From Gammaproteobacteria bacterium (GTDB taxonomy: Bacteria > Pseudomonadota > Gammaproteobacteria > Methylococcales > UBA2780): DNA of 14,078 nucleotides. This document shows, one piece after another, positions 13,735 to 14,078 of this stretch (position 1 is its first letter; each line of letters starts with the position of its first letter). The position numbers and the translations under genes were made by a program. The notes beneath the pieces were generated by a model. That model was not told the origin of the DNA and did no database searches. It saw nothing but the letters and a program-made list of their open reading frames with translations. Location: positions 1-14,078 of the forward strand of contig QNFJ01000032.1 in assembly GCA_003646305.1 (NCBI GenBank), given 5' to 3'.

Positions 13735-14078
13735 AACTAGGTTTCCGCTCCTTTTCAATCAGGAAGTCGATTATTTCTATCATTCGTGGATAGCCTTTTG
13801 CCATTGAGCCTGTTACGCGATATTTGCCATTCACAACAACTGCTGGAACACCCGTTATCCCATATTTTGCAGGCTTAGCCATCGCATCTCGCAACTTCAT
13901 ATCAACAAAGAAGCCGTTGAATGTTTTGTGAATCTCTTTCTCATCAACGCCACGTTCTACAAAAAAAGCCGCTAGAGCCTCTTCTGTATCGGTCTTTTTT
14001 CCCTTTTGGTGGTAGGCGTCAAAGAGGTCTGCATGAATTTTGTCGGTTACCCCTAAGGTTTCTGCCGCAAAATAGGCC
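13730..14078 (-). CDS. dsbA: Thiol:disulfide interchange protein DsbA, C-terminal part (5' end outside window)
   Basis: The reverse frame is open from the window edge for 115 residues and stops at TAA (13730-13732). It matches the helical domain and last thioredoxin-fold strands of periplasmic DsbA: LFDAYHQKGKKTDTEEAL, then FFVERGVDEKEI, then KYGITGVPAVVVNGKY, where VP is the cis-proline loop next to the active site, and the typical end SMAKGYPRMIEIIDFLI. The CxxC motif and signal peptide lie outside the window. DsbA introduces disulfides into exported proteins. The EEP and GGDEF genes follow it in the same direction, after a 129-base gap with a possible weak terminator. Confidence 0.93.
   Translation of the reverse strand, partial: AYFAAETLGVTDKIHADLFDAYHQKGKKTDTEEALAAFFVERGVDEKEIHKTFNGFFVDMKLRDAMAKPAKYGITGVPAVVVNGKYRVTGSMAKGYPRMIEIIDFLIEKERKPSS

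Noticed and set aside
1..14078. CRISPR arrays, insertion sequences, phage genes, tRNA or rRNA genes
   Set aside because: Read through both strands by eye; no regularly spaced repeats, transposase-like or integrase-like protein, or recognisable tRNA/rRNA core was seen.

Overview
The window is a compact, moderate-GC chromosomal stretch of a Gammaproteobacterium. The best clues are a C-terminal HflD fragment at the left edge (hflD is a gammaproteobacterial gene) and, at the right edge, a dsbA / endonuclease-exonuclease-phosphatase / GGDEF cluster that I recall as syntenic with the dsbA1-PA5488-dgcP region of Pseudomonas. I place the host near the Pseudomonadales and related marine lineages; this is inference. 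I see no rRNA, tRNA, insertion sequence, phage gene, CRISPR array or origin. It reads as core genome with some accessory modules.

Layout. (1) 1-150: tail of hflD, then 163-3726: a four-gene, ATGA-coupled ABC-2 operon (ATPase, permease, GldG-like auxiliary protein, short DUF4340 protein), followed directly by mutM (3729-4544). (2) 4562-4780: a small two-helix membrane protein (DUF2788) on the minus strand, convergent with mutM. (3) 4882-7149: a four-gene module of two tandem DUF1538 membrane proteins, a PII-like protein and a two-CBS protein, coupled by GTGA/ATGA overlaps. (4) 7168-8543, minus strand: a soluble chemoreceptor-like helical protein followed by a flavodiiron-type metallo-beta-lactamase protein without a flavodoxin domain, resembling the oxygen-binding di-iron proteins (ODP) of chemotaxis. 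(5) 8773-9348: a periplasmic YceI-family protein. (6) 9358-11088, minus strand: an AEC-family permease and a fumarylacetoacetate-hydrolase-family enzyme. (7) 11181-14078, minus strand: dsbA (its 3' part), an EEP-fold hydrolase and a GGDEF diguanylate cyclase resembling DgcP.

How the genes work together. Module 3 looks like an uncharacterised membrane transporter or channel made of two paralogous subunits and controlled by two cytosolic nucleotide-sensing modules (PII-like and CBS); its substrate cannot be read from the sequence. Module 4 looks like a cytosolic oxygen or iron sensing input to chemotaxis: the di-iron protein would be the sensor and the unusual mini-receptor, which carries two copies of a receptor-tip-like motif, the adaptor. 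These two modules are the best candidates for poorly described biology here. The rest is recognisable housekeeping: base-excision repair, disulfide formation and c-di-GMP synthesis.
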